A program made the position numbers and the translations under genes. From positions 1 through 64,000 of the forward strand of contig JAFAER010000208.1 in NCBI GenBank assembly GCA_023423895.1: a stretch of 64,000 bases of DNA, in the 5' to 3' direction. The stretch's first letter is position 1. The number at the start of each line of letters is the position of its first letter. Below the pieces are notes generated by a model, which was not told where the DNA came from, did no database searches, and saw only the letters and a program-made list of their open reading frames with translations. This stretch comes from Pseudomonadota bacterium (lineage in GTDB: Bacteria; Myxococcota_A; Polyangia; Polyangiales; Polyangiaceae). Shown piece by piece: positions 52,899 through 61,516 of the stretch.

Positions 52899-53930
52899 GT
52901 GCCCAACGCATTCATCTCAGGGACCGGCTTCTACGTCCCACCTCGCCGCGTCACGAACGACGACCTGCGAACGCAGTACGGGATCGACACGACCCACGAG
53001 TGGATCCACAAACGTACAGGCATCGAGGAGCGCCGCTTCGCGGAGGAAGGCATTGGGACGAGCGATCTGGGGCTCGAGGCGGCCAAAGCAGCCATCGCGC
53101 GTGCCGGGATCGCCAAGACCGATCTCGACATGATCGTCTTCGCGACGCTCTCGCCGGATCACGTGTTTCCCGGGTCGGGCGTGTACCTCCAGCAGAAGCT
53201 CGGACTCTGCGACGGACCGAACGCGAAGTTCGTCCCCGCGCTCGACGTCCGCAACCAGTGCTCGGGGTTTCTCTATTCGCTCGGGACGGCGACCTCGATG
53301 GTGAAGTCCGGCGCGTGCAAGCACGTGCTCGTCGTCGGCGCCGAGACCCATTCGGCGGCGATGGACCTCTCGACGCGCGGACGCGGCGTTGCGTCACTCT
53401 TCGGCGACGGCGCCGGCGCCGTCATCGTGAGCGCGACCGACGAGGACCGCGGGATCCGCTCGTGGAAGCTCGGCGCCGACGGTCGTCACGCCGATGCGCT
53501 GTGCCAGAAGATCTGGGACATCCGCCGGCGGCCGTTCATTCCTCAGAACGCCGACGGGTGGGGTCAGGTCGATCCCGAGGACATGTGGGCCAGGATGGAA
53601 GGCAAGCTGGTCTTCAAGAACGCGGTGGAGCGCATGATGACCGTCCTGATGGAGGTCTGCATCGATGCCGGCTGCTCGGGCCAGGACATCGACATGTTCT
53701 TCTTCCACCAGGCGAACATGCGCATCAACCAGTACATCCAGGAGCAGCTCGGGATCCCGGATGACAAGATCGTCCACAACATCCAGCGCTACGGCAACAC
53801 GACCGCCGCCACGATCCCGATCCTGCTCGCCGAGGCGGAAGCGAGCGGAAAGCTTCGCCGCGGGATGAAGATCGCGATGGTGGCGTTCGGCTCCGGCTTC
53901 ACGTGGGGCGGCGCAATCGCCGACTGGTAA
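52899..53930 (+). CDS. 3-oxoacyl-ACP synthase III (KAS III)
   Basis: A 343-aa FabH-type condensing enzyme with the complete triad Cys121 (DVRNQCSGFLYS), His270 (FFHQANMRI) and Asn300 (RYGNTTAATIP). It makes acetoacetyl-ACP or primes an acyl chain from acyl-CoA and malonyl-ACP. The sequence diverges from housekeeping FabH (for example long insert NADGWGQVDPEDMW), so a special pathway is possible. GTG 52899 has a perfect GGAGG six bases upstream. No fab operon surrounds it; it may supply the 13.5-kb ACP/LuxE/LuxC set, but this link is inference. Confidence 0.9.
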   Translation: MPNAFISGTGFYVPPRRVTNDDLRTQYGIDTTHEWIHKRTGIEERRFAEEGIGTSDLGLEAAKAAIARAGIAKTDLDMIVFATLSPDHVFPGSGVYLQQKLGLCDGPNAKFVPALDVRNQCSGFLYSLGTATSMVKSGACKHVLVVGAETHSAAMDLSTRGRGVASLFGDGAGAVIVSATDEDRGIRSWKLGADGRHADALCQKIWDIRRRPFIPQNADGWGQVDPEDMWARMEGKLVFKNAVERMMTVLMEVCIDAGCSGQDIDMFFFHQANMRINQYIQEQLGIPDDKIVHNIQRYGNTTAATIPILLAEAEASGKLRRGMKIAMVAFGSGFTWGGAIADW

Positions 53931-53939
53931 CCGCTCCGG

Positions 53940-54027
53940 GGCCCCGCGCGACGAAGCCGGGCGCGTGGGTTGCGCTTCGCAATCCCACGCGGAGCGGGGC
54001 GGGGTTTGGGGCGGAGCCCCATCAAAG
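53940..54027 (-). repeat. dispersed hairpin-rich repeat, copy 2
   Basis: The minus-strand reading (CTTTGATGGGGC... from 54027) resembles copy 1 at 48018. Shared blocks are TGATGGGGCT, GCCCCA, CCCCGCTCCGCG, an inner hairpin with a different loop, and CCCACGCG. As with copy 1, the TGA of the adjacent gene (here the Cys-rich lipoprotein) is the first codon of the repeat. Confidence 0.75.
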
Positions 54028-54774
54028 ACAGAAGATCCCTTCGACGCGGACGAAATGCTGTTTCTGGTCCGCGTCGCTGCTCTGACGGAAGCAGTCGTAG
54101 GCGCCGCCGTCGGGATCGTTGTAGGTGGTCCCGCAGATCTCGCTGATCTTCGACTCGTAAGAGGCGCACGCGCTCGCCTTCGCGCTCCCCTGGCATTTCT
54201 GGAAGTCGGGGAAGGTCGCGTTGTCGATGAGGAAGCAGTCGCTGCACGAGTCTCGCTGACACTGGATCGATGCCGCGTACGTCGCCGGGCACTGCCCTGG
54301 GTTCATCTCGTCACGCGAGATGGCGAGGCAGCCGGCAACGTTGAGCGTGTAATAGAAGCGGTCGCGGTGCCACTGGATGGGCCCGCTGTTGTCTGCCGGC
54401 TCGATGCAGGCTGCACAGGATGCATGCGCGTCCGTCCACGTCTTGCACGGATCGCCCGCGTCGGGGCCGTGGCTCGTCAAGCATGCGTCGAAGTACTCGC
54501 CCAGCTCCGCCTGCGAGCACGCCGAGCTCTTCGTCGGCGGCTTCCAGTTCGGCGAGAAGCTGTTCGGCAACGACGGACTGCATTCAATGGGTCCCCTGCC
54601 GTCCTGGTCGTTCGAGCTGCCGTCGGTGTTGAAGCCCGGGCCCGTGTCCGTGGAGCCGGCGTCCTGCTCGGTCTCGTCGAAGCTGCTCCCTGTTTCGCTT
54701 TCGCACGCCGCCACGGCGAGTGCGAGCAAGCCAACCGTCAAACCGACGGACAAGAACGCGCGACCCTTCTGCAT
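54022..54774 (-). CDS. Cys-rich lipoprotein, unknown function
   Basis: A 250-aa secreted lipoprotein (signal SVGLTVGLLALAVAACES, lipobox Cys24), a Ser/Asp/Gly linker, and a domain with many Cys (HASCAACIEP, CQRDSCSDCF, CQGSAKASACASY), likely stabilised by disulfides in the periplasm or on the surface. No enzyme motif is recognised; it resembles other myxobacterial Cys-rich lipoproteins of unknown role. ATG 54774 has a normal GGAG before it (agggagcttggac). Its stop lies in the hairpin repeat. Confidence 0.72.
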   Translation of the reverse strand: MQKGRAFLSVGLTVGLLALAVAACESETGSSFDETEQDAGSTDTGPGFNTDGSSNDQDGRGPIECSPSLPNSFSPNWKPPTKSSACSQAELGEYFDACLTSHGPDAGDPCKTWTDAHASCAACIEPADNSGPIQWHRDRFYYTLNVAGCLAISRDEMNPGQCPATYAASIQCQRDSCSDCFLIDNATFPDFQKCQGSAKASACASYESKISEICGTTYNDPDGGAYDCFRQSSDADQKQHFVRVEGIFCL

Positions 54775-55237
54775 GTCCAAGCTCCCTCTTGCTCCATCTT
54801 CCCATCGATCCCACACGCGAGGCTCGAAACCTCGACGTGACCTCGGCGGACGAAGCACGCGCGATCGTGTGCACGTTCGAAGCCACGAACCGGAGACGAA
54901 GCGACCGCCCCGGCCGAACGCGCGCGGCGCCCGGACCATGTCCGCGTGTCGCGTGGAATCACACTTCTCCAAATCTGCTGTAATCCAGCGGTAGTGCACG
55001 CGCGAGTGACGTGGATCGGTCGGGGGGAAAAGGATGATCCAGGCTGAGGACTCGAGAACGCACTCGGTGCTCGGACCTACATTGGGAAATCGGCTCAATT
55101 CGTGCGCGATTCCCTGATCTATCGATCAGTCATGCTTGGCAGACCTCGTGCACTAGGACAGCAAGCCCGACGGGCAGATCAGCGATAGCGGATTGGGGCG
55201 CTGCAGCTGAAACCCTGTCGACGCGGAGGTTCAAGCC
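54775..55237. other. 463-bp divergent intergenic region
   Basis: Between the Cys-rich lipoprotein and the trypsin-like lipoprotein. The right half is visibly AT-richer than average and contains a perfect inverted repeat ctgatc-tatc-gatcag (55114-55129), a possible operator. A good GGAGG precedes ATG 55238 by eight bases. No gene-sized frame has coding character. Confidence 0.6.
55114..55129. promoter_or_regulatory. inverted repeat ctgatc-N4-gatcag
   Basis: Six-base perfect arms with a 4-base spacer, 109 bp before the start of the trypsin-like lipoprotein gene. Placement suggests an operator, but no bound factor can be named. Confidence 0.4.
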
Positions 55238-56872
55238 ATGATCGGATCCCGGGTTCTCGGAGCAGCATGTGCGGCCGTCCTCATCAGCTCCCTAGGCAGC
55301 CTCGCCGGCTGCGGCAGCGTCGATGAGAAGAAGGACGGCGTCCTCACCGCTCAGCAAGTCCAGGCCGCCAGCGTTTCGCTCGTCCTTCACGACGACAACG
55401 GAACGCGCATCGGGCAAGGCTCGGGCATCCTCATCGCCCCGCGCGTCGTCCTGACGTCCGGGCATCTCATCGCCGGCAACGCCCGCTGGACGGTCACGTC
55501 GGCGGACGGGAAGACGAAGGCCAACGGCGTACGTGGAATGACGTACGACTGGATGAAGTACGACAGCAACAAGTCGCACCCGCGCAAGCACGACGTCGGC
55601 GTCATCTACCTCGATCGTCCGATCGAGCTCGCGGCCTACCCCAAGCTGTCCAGCGAGAAGCTCGCCCAGGGCGAGAAGGGCACGCGCATCCGCGGCACGG
55701 GCGCGAACTTCCAGATGCTGCCCGCGACGTTCAACAAGGTCCGGTCGTTCCCCCACGCGTACCTGACCGACATCCCGAGCGGTGAGCCGCTCGACACGGG
55801 TGGCGCGGTCCTCAACGAGAACAACGAGATCGTCGGCCTCGTCACGGGTCGCGGCATGCAGACCGGCAAGCTGCACGTCGCCCGTGTGAGCGACCTCGTC
55901 TCGTGGCTCTCCCCCAAGGTCACCTGCGGGAACAAGTCGGCCAAGGCGCTGAGCACCCGCACCTACGGGACGCCTCCGCCGAAGCCGGGATGCGAGGACG
56001 ACGGCGGCGGCGCGTCGTCGAGCGGCGGCTCCTCGAGCGGTAGCTCGGGCTCGTCGGGTGACGGCAGCTCGGGCTCGTCCGGCTCTTCGGGCTCGTCCGG
56101 GTCCTCGGGCAGCTCGGGCGGCTCGAGCTCCGGGTCGTCCGGTAGCGGCGGAGACGACGGCGTCCCCGGCACCTGCGACGACGGCGGCGGCGGCTACGAC
56201 TCGAGCGGCAACCCGATTCCGCCGAGCGGCGGCTCCGGCGGCTCCAGCGGTGACGGCTCGAGTGGATCGAGCGGTTCGAGTGGATCGAGCGGCTCGAGCG
56301 GCTCCTCGGGCAGCTCCGGCGCGGGCTCGTCCGGCAGCTCCGGCTCCTCGGGCACCGATGGCTCGTCGGGTTCTTCGGGCTCGTCGGGCAGCTCCGGCGC
56401 GAGCTCGTCGGGTAGCTCCGGCTCCTCCGGCTCCTCCGGCTCCTCCGGCTCCTCCGGCAGCTCGGGCAGCTCTGGCGCCTCGAGCTCCGGCTCCTCCGGT
56501 ACGTCGGGCACGCCCGGCTCGTCGTCCGGTAGCTCCGGTGCGAGCTCGTCCGGCTCCTCGGGCACGGACGGCTCGTCGGGCTCGTCGGGCTCGTCGGGCT
56601 CCTCCGGCGCTGGCTCGTCCGGCTCGTCCGGCTCTTCTGGCTCGTCGGGTTCCTCGGGCTCGTCCGGTTCCTCCGGTGCGGGCGGCAGCAGCGGCGACGG
56701 CGACGGCGAAGCGTGCACCGGCCCGTCCGACAACCCGGATGTCTGCCCGCCCGAGCCCGATGGCTGCACCGGCCCGGCATGCGGCGGCGGCCAGCCCGAC
56801 GACACGATCGACTACGGTGGCTGCAGCAGTTGCGGCAGCAGCTCGAGTGACGGGACGATCATCCTTCGCTGA
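55238..56872 (+). CDS. trypsin-fold lipoprotein with Thr at the nucleophile position and a long Ser-Gly tract
   Basis: A 544-aa lipoprotein (lipobox SLAGCGS, Cys25). Residues 40-225 follow the trypsin-like fold: GQGSGILIAPRVVLTSGHLI has His76, KHDVGVIYLDRPI has Asp119, and the nucleophile motif is LDTGGAV instead of GDSGGP, so Thr187 replaces Ser. About 230 residues (255-485) are Ser/Gly-only repeats of the SSGSSG type, interrupted by a short Asp/Gly/Pro segment. The tail has Cys-rich patches (CTGPACGGGQP, GGCSSCGSSSS). It may be a surface pseudoprotease or a Thr-dependent variant. GGAGG precedes the ATG by eight bases. Confidence 0.82.
   Translation: MIGSRVLGAACAAVLISSLGSLAGCGSVDEKKDGVLTAQQVQAASVSLVLHDDNGTRIGQGSGILIAPRVVLTSGHLIAGNARWTVTSADGKTKANGVRGMTYDWMKYDSNKSHPRKHDVGVIYLDRPIELAAYPKLSSEKLAQGEKGTRIRGTGANFQMLPATFNKVRSFPHAYLTDIPSGEPLDTGGAVLNENNEIVGLVTGRGMQTGKLHVARVSDLVSWLSPKVTCGNKSAKALSTRTYGTPPPKPGCEDDGGGASSSGGSSSGSSGSSGDGSSGSSGSSGSSGSSGSSGGSSSGSSGSGGDDGVPGTCDDGGGGYDSSGNPIPPSGGSGGSSGDGSSGSSGSSGSSGSSGSSGSSGAGSSGSSGSSGTDGSSGSSGSSGSSGASSSGSSGSSGSSGSSGSSGSSGSSGASSSGSSGTSGTPGSSSGSSGASSSGSSGTDGSSGSSGSSGSSGAGSSGSSGSSGSSGSSGSSGSSGAGGSSGDGDGEACTGPSDNPDVCPPEPDGCTGPACGGGQPDDTIDYGGCSSCGSSSSDGTIILR
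56020..56700. repeat. low-complexity Ser-Gly coding repeat
   Basis: The coding strand here is made of variants of ggctcgtcg/ggctcctcc (SSG codons). It is the DNA basis for the Ser-Gly tract in the trypsin-like lipoprotein. The opposite strand reads as Glu/Asp/Pro repeats and is a shadow. Confidence 0.9.
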
Positions 56873-57031
56873 TCGCCGCGTGACCTAGCCGCGCTGAGCG
56901 CGCTTTCTCCGGCGTCGCGTCCCTCCCCAAGGGCGCGGCGTCGTCGTTTTGTTCGAGCCTCACAGAGGCCTTTCGCCATCGCCGTGCGGGCGAGGAGCGT
57001 CGAGATCCGAGGTCGACGGACCGCGGCCCGA

Positions 57032-57655
57032 TCAGTCGGCGATCGCCGAGTCGCTCTCGACGACGAGCTGCTGCCAGGCGCCGACGACCGCACGGAGCAC
57101 ATCGAGGCCGTCGATGTTGCCGTGATCTTCGTCGACGTCGAGCGCGTCGTCCGTGACGTCCACAGTCAGGGGCGCCAGCGTCATCTCCTGCATCGCGACC
57201 GCGTCGGCGAGCTGAGGAGCCGCCTGTCCGCGGCGCAGGCGTGCGAGTGGACCTCGACGCGGAAGAGGCGATCGACGCCCATGGAGAAAACCTGCGAGTG
57301 CAGCGCGCGCCGACGGGGAGAGCCGATCGAAGATGACGCCGGCGGCGAGACCGTCGTCGCCCGGGCGACGCCCGTGGATGACGCGCGCAACGGTCGCCTC
57401 GACGTCGATCCACATCCCGGGGATCTGGAACGAGACGATGAGCGACTCCCCCGTGAGCACGCGCCGGCGCAGCGGCAAGAGGAGCCCGTCATTCGAGATG
57501 TCCAGCGTGCGATCGGCGATGAGCACGAAGTCGTGCTCGCGCACCGCCTGACACGGAAGCACGACGTCTCGTCGCGAGGACGCCCTTCGCGAAGCGCGGA
57601 CCGAGGCGGGAGTGGCCGATGATGGATCGAACCCGAAAGTGGACGCGGCGATCAT
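57032..57655 (-). CDS. PilZ-domain protein (207 aa)
   Basis: A PilZ c-di-GMP-receptor-like protein. The N-terminal Arg motif occurs in RRASSRRDV (RxxxR) and the second motif is LDISNDGLLL (D-x-S-x-x-G). The beta-barrel continues through SLIVSFQIPGMWIDVEATVAR. The last 70 residues form an extension with low similarity to anything. Its start overlaps the stop of the upstream PilZ gene (57652-57655, ATGA), so both are made together. Confidence 0.8.
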   Translation of the reverse strand: MIAASTFGFDPSSATPASVRASRRASSRRDVVLPCQAVREHDFVLIADRTLDISNDGLLLPLRRRVLTGESLIVSFQIPGMWIDVEATVARVIHGRRPGDDGLAAGVIFDRLSPSARAALAGFLHGRRSPLPRRGPLARLRRGQAAPQLADAVAMQEMTLAPLTVDVTDDALDVDEDHGNIDGLDVLRAVVGAWQQLVVESDSAIAD

Positions 57656-58065
57656 GTCTCGATGCTCCGGATGGTGGCTGCCCAGTCGATACGCTGGGCG
57701 CGTCGCGGGATCGGCGGAGGGACCTTCCGCAGGTGCCCGCGAAGAATGAACCGCTTCACGTGCGGCAAGCTCGAGAAGCGGAGCGCGACTCCCCTTCCTC
57801 GATCGCCGGGGCGGCGCCCTCGAATGACGCGTGCGACGCTCGCCTCGGTGTCGAACCAGAGCCCGAGGTCGGTCGCACGGAACGAGACGAACACGTTCTC
57901 GCCCGGCTCGAGTTCGACGTCGGTTGCGACGAGCATCCCGTCAGGAGAGACGTCGAGGGCCTTCTCCGAGACGAGCCGGAAGTCGCGCTCGCGGACGATC
58001 TGACACGTCATCGAAATCGCACGCCGGACCTCACGGCGCTCGTTCTTGCGGATGAAGAGCGGCAT
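57652..58065 (-). CDS. PilZ-domain protein (137 aa)
   Basis: A minimal PilZ domain with both c-di-GMP motifs: RKNERREVRRAI (RxxxR) and LDVSPDGML (D-x-S-x-x-G), then FVSFRATDLGLWFDTEASVAR. The shared strand TEASVARVIRGRRPGD is nearly repeated in the next gene (VEATVARVIHGRRPGD), which points to tandem duplication. It is 72 bp downstream of the SUMF1-type lipoprotein gene and coupled to the second PilZ gene. Confidence 0.88.
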   Translation of the reverse strand: MPLFIRKNERREVRRAISMTCQIVRERDFRLVSEKALDVSPDGMLVATDVELEPGENVFVSFRATDLGLWFDTEASVARVIRGRRPGDRGRGVALRFSSLPHVKRFILRGHLRKVPPPIPRRAQRIDWAATIRSIET

Positions 58066-58137
58066 GGGGACGATCGTAAGCGTCCCCCCCGAGCGAAGGC
58101 CAAGTTGTTGCCGGAGCGCGCGTCGCCGCCCGTCGAA

Positions 58138-59154
58138 TCAGCGGCGTTTCGTGCCCCGCTTCGGGGCCCGCGGCGCGCTTTTCTTGGGCGAGCGAACGGG
58201 AGTCCCCTTCTTCACCTTCTTCACGGGGCGCGCAGACGCCACGGGCGCCGAAACGGCGACCGCCGGCTCGGCCCCGATGACGTCGGCGCAGCAGCGGAAG
58301 CCCGTCGAATAGTCGTGGTACCGCGCCTCGTGCGCGGTCGTCGAATACCCGCAGCCGTCGCCGTGACCGATGCTCGCGACGTCCTGGTAGTAGCCGCCAT
58401 AGAAGGTCCCGTTCGGATCCGCCACCCACTCGTGGAGGTTGCCGACCATGTCGTAGACCCCGTAGCCGTTCGAGCACCCGTCGTGCTCGCCCGTCTTTGC
58501 GAGCGTGCCAGCGAGCTGATTGAGCATCGGCTGGTTCATCGTCGACGCGTCGTATCGGAAGCCGAAGAGTGCGACGACCGGGTTTCGTCCCTTGTCGTTG
58601 CAGCGTCCCGGCTCGCGCTCATCGGCGTAGCCATAACGTTTGCTTTCCGGCCCACGGCACGCCTGCTGCCACTCCGAGATCTTGCAGAGTCGCTTGCCCG
58701 ACGCCGCACACGCGCGCTCCGCCTGCGTCGCGCTGATGTAGCCCTGCGGATGGACGTTGGGCTCGCTCACCGCCCGCACGTGGTGATCGCCGACCGTGTA
58801 GAACGGCGAGAAGCGACGCTCTTCGCCGCCCGGCAGGACCTCGACGAGGCTCGCTTCGTACCGGTCGATGCAGTAGCGCCCTTCGATCGACACCATCCCA
58901 GGACGACAACGCACTTCTTCTGCGGCGCCTGCTGCGAGCGCAGCCGCCACGAAGCCGATGCTCTTGTCGGAGCCGTCGTTCGAGGACGTCGATGCGGTCT
59001 CGCTGGTGCGAACCGCACGTCGACCACCGCGCTCGTGCGCATGCGTCTCGGTCGTAGCGCCGCAACCGAGGAGCGACACGGTGAGGAGCGACACGACGAC
59101 GAGCCCGATCGCTCCGACGACGACGTCGAGTCTGCGCGCCTCGCACCACTTCAC
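58138..59154 (-). CDS. SUMF1/FGE-like lipoprotein
   Basis: A 338-aa exported protein with a lipobox VSLLGCGA (Cys31) and a formylglycine-generating-enzyme-like domain (PF03781): GMVSIEGRYCIDRYEASL, GKRLCKISEWQQACRG and VYDMVGNLHEWVADPNGTF, ending RYHDYSTGFRCC. The Lys/Arg/Pro-rich tail is probably disordered. In myxobacteria such domains are common as extracellular binding modules, and true FGE activity needs two active-site Cys that I cannot place with certainty. GTG 59154 starts directly before the signal. It leads a unit with the two PilZ genes. Confidence 0.78.
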   Translation of the reverse strand: MKWCEARRLDVVVGAIGLVVVSLLTVSLLGCGATTETHAHERGGRRAVRTSETASTSSNDGSDKSIGFVAAALAAGAAEEVRCRPGMVSIEGRYCIDRYEASLVEVLPGGEERRFSPFYTVGDHHVRAVSEPNVHPQGYISATQAERACAASGKRLCKISEWQQACRGPESKRYGYADEREPGRCNDKGRNPVVALFGFRYDASTMNQPMLNQLAGTLAKTGEHDGCSNGYGVYDMVGNLHEWVADPNGTFYGGYYQDVASIGHGDGCGYSTTAHEARYHDYSTGFRCCADVIGAEPAVAVSAPVASARPVKKVKKGTPVRSPKKSAPRAPKRGTKRR

Positions 59155-59400
59155 GCTCGTTCGGTGTAGCAGCGCGCATGCCGCCGAGCGCGTCTCCGGA
59201 ACCTCACCAAAGCCCTGCGTCGAAGCGGGATCGAAGGCTATGGGCACCAGGTCGCCTGGGGGACCGGTGATCCATCGCACGGTGGATACGAGCGCTGCGT
59301 CGAACCTCGCTGCGCCGAGAAAGTCTCGCGCAGCGGGGATCGCGATCGTCTCCGCCGACGGCGCATCCGTGGCTCGTCCCTTGCTCGGAGGGACAAGGTG

Positions 59401-60003
59401 ATGCGAGGTTCCCGTCCGCGTTGCGATCCACGCACCGTGATCGTCGACGAGACGGCGATGGTGGACTTCGCGTTCGCGGACACCGTCGTGGCGACCGATC
59501 TCGACGAGGTGATGCCGCCGAGCGGGATCGTCGTGAGCGGCGAGGCCGGCCACGCGCACTGCCTCACGCCGCACGCCTACCCGTACCTCACGACGCATCC
59601 CGGCAGCCCTGCCAGCGTTGGCGGCGCTGGCAGCGAATCCGGCCTCACGTCGCGCATGCGCGACGCCTGGACGCAGATGCGCCACGGCGTGGAGGCGTCT
59701 CGCGCAGAGATGACCGAGCTCTGGAGCGCGACGGCGTGCCTCGAGCACGCGCATCCTCGGCACGACGGCGTCGGCGCGATCGTCCACGAGGACGATCCGT
59801 TCTCCCGAGCGAAAACCGTGGGCCGGCGCGTCCGCACGTTCTTTTCGTTCTTCGAGTGGGACCGCGCCGACGTCCTGCGCGCCACGTGGATCGGGCTACT
59901 CGTCTTCGTCCTCGTCGCGACGGTGGGCGCCTTCGCGTTGCAGAGCGGAGGCGCCGCCGCCTCGAGCGACGTGCTGCATCCGTCCAGTGTGACGGCACGC
60001 TGA
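59401..60003 (+). CDS. single-span C-terminally anchored protein, unknown
   Basis: A 200-aa protein with a soluble N-terminal part (VDETAMVDFAFADTVVATDL) and a single hydrophobic helix at about 161-180 (ATWIGLLVFVLVATVGAFAL) close to the C-terminus. GGAGGG lies eight bases before ATG 59401; the GTG three bases earlier is the alternative. No family is recognised. It resembles in design the protein at 61.5 kb, and the two flank the CxxCH lipoprotein gene. Confidence 0.62.
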   Translation: MRGSRPRCDPRTVIVDETAMVDFAFADTVVATDLDEVMPPSGIVVSGEAGHAHCLTPHAYPYLTTHPGSPASVGGAGSESGLTSRMRDAWTQMRHGVEASRAEMTELWSATACLEHAHPRHDGVGAIVHEDDPFSRAKTVGRRVRTFFSFFEWDRADVLRATWIGLLVFVLVATVGAFALQSGGAAASSDVLHPSSVTAR

Positions 60004-60046
60004 CACTACCCAACAGGCCGGCCGCTCGGCGGGCTTGCAAGGAGCG

Positions 60047-61252
60047 ATGGAGAGGGGCACGATCACGACCATGGCTCTGTCGCGCAACCGCGCGATCGCC
60101 TCTGCCTTCGCGGCAGCGGCCATCGGGCTCGGGATCTTCGCTTGTGGTGATGACGCAACCGACGGCGGCACCGGCCCCAACGGTGGCCCGGACCCGGAGC
60201 CTTTGTTCCGCGGGCTCGAGGCCGACCTGGTGGCGACGTGTGGCGGTCCGAACGGCACCTGTCACGTGCGCGGCAGCTTCCAGCAAGCGCCCGCATGGCT
60301 TGGTGGTCCAGACCCCTACGTGACGATCAAGAAGTATCGCGGTGTGCTGCCTGCGACGAAGGAGGTCGGCGACAGCATCCTGCTCACGCAGGTCAAGCAC
60401 GCCGGCCCCGCGCTCACGGACGCGCCCAACGATCTCTATCGCCGCGTCTCGGACTGGCTCACCGCCGAGGTCCCCGGCCCGCCGCTGCCGAACACGGGCG
60501 CCTTCAGCGTGCGCTCCGGGTTCAACAGCATCCCGCTCGACATCGTCGCGCCCGGCCTTGCGAGCGCGCGTCTCTCGTTCCTTGCCGTCGAGTCGAACGG
60601 AACGCTCACGCTCTCCGCGTTGAAGCTGACCGCACCGACGAACGCGAACGTGAAGGTCGACTCGCCCTTCTTCGTGATCCTGCCGCGCAACGGCAAGGTG
60701 AAGGCCGATCCGGAAGTGAACGGCTTCAAAGGCGAGCTCACGATCCCGGCAGGACAGAGCGTCGATCTCTTCACGGGGAAGATGATCCTGTTGCGCTGGG
60801 ATCCCACCGGTCAGCTGAAGGTCGTCTTCAACAAGATCGAGTCGACGCCCGGCCAGGCGACCCTTCCGAGCTGCAGCGCACTCGAGCTCTTCAAGTCGAG
60901 TGCACTGCCCGCGATGGGCATGCCGGTCGACGTGATGCCCGACGACGATCTCGAGCCGTCCGACGGCGGTGACCTCGGTCAGAGCTCCTGTCTCGGGTGC
61001 CACGCGAAAGAGCCGCTCCCGGACGAAGCTCCCCAACCGGCGGTGCAGGCCATGGACCTCCGCGCCGTCGCGACGGATCCGGCAGCCGCTTGTGCGCAAG
61101 CGAAGCTCTGGATCAATCTCCAGGACCGCGCGCAAAGCACAATCCTCCTGAACCCGACCGGCAAGGGCAATCCGAAGCACCCGATGAAGCCCGTCCCCGA
61201 AAGCGATCCGATCGTTCAGGGCATCAAGGCCTGGGTCGACGCCGAGAACTGA
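60047..61252 (+). CDS. lipoprotein with CxxCH motif, cytochrome-c-like or metal-binding
   Basis: A 401-aa lipoprotein. The signal ends GLGIFACGD (Cys33). The protein has two Cys-His sites: ATCGGPNGTCHV (C-x5-CH, about 57-67) and SSCLGCHAKEP (CxxCH, 315-319), followed by a helical end with HPMKPVPESDP. The second looks like a c-type heme site, but with only one clear CxxCH it could be a non-heme metal site. The middle is beta-rich (LILDI/ SNGTLTLSALKL). ATG 60047 has AAGGAG very close; ATG 60071 is an alternative start just before the hydrophobic core. Likely an outer-membrane or surface electron-transfer or sugar-binding protein. Confidence 0.7.
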   Translation: MERGTITTMALSRNRAIASAFAAAAIGLGIFACGDDATDGGTGPNGGPDPEPLFRGLEADLVATCGGPNGTCHVRGSFQQAPAWLGGPDPYVTIKKYRGVLPATKEVGDSILLTQVKHAGPALTDAPNDLYRRVSDWLTAEVPGPPLPNTGAFSVRSGFNSIPLDIVAPGLASARLSFLAVESNGTLTLSALKLTAPTNANVKVDSPFFVILPRNGKVKADPEVNGFKGELTIPAGQSVDLFTGKMILLRWDPTGQLKVVFNKIESTPGQATLPSCSALELFKSSALPAMGMPVDVMPDDDLEPSDGGDLGQSSCLGCHAKEPLPDEAPQPAVQAMDLRAVATDPAAACAQAKLWINLQDRAQSTILLNPTGKGNPKHPMKPVPESDPIVQGIKAWVDAEN

Positions 61253-61516
61253 TCTCGCTCGGGTCCGTCGACAAGCGAATCGAGGCGCGACCGCCCGCAG
61301 CGCCCGCAGCGCCGTTGCATGTCCTCCCCCGACGCGCGGTCACGCGGTTCACGCGGTTCACGATGTGAGGCCGCACCCTGGGGGTGCGCCGCTGCAACTG
61401 ACGAACCGATGATCCACCCTGATCGTTCCGGTCCGCCTCCTGGCGTCGCGAACACGAACGATCTTCCGCGAAGATCGGGCTGACGTTGCGACCTCGACGA
61501 CACGCACGGACGTGGC
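61253..61516. other. 264-bp gap with short direct repeats
   Basis: Contains cgcagcgcccgcagcgcc near 61295 and the direct repeat cgcggttcacgcggttcacg at about 61345-61366. I see no gene. It probably holds the promoter of the 61.5-kb gene. Confidence 0.45.

Noticed and set aside
56194..56805. Minus-strand frame of Glu/Asp/Pro repeats over the Ser-Gly tract
   Set aside because: It is the antisense reading of ggctcgtcg-type repeats. The plus-strand protein has a signal peptide, a trypsin-like domain and a ribosome-binding site.
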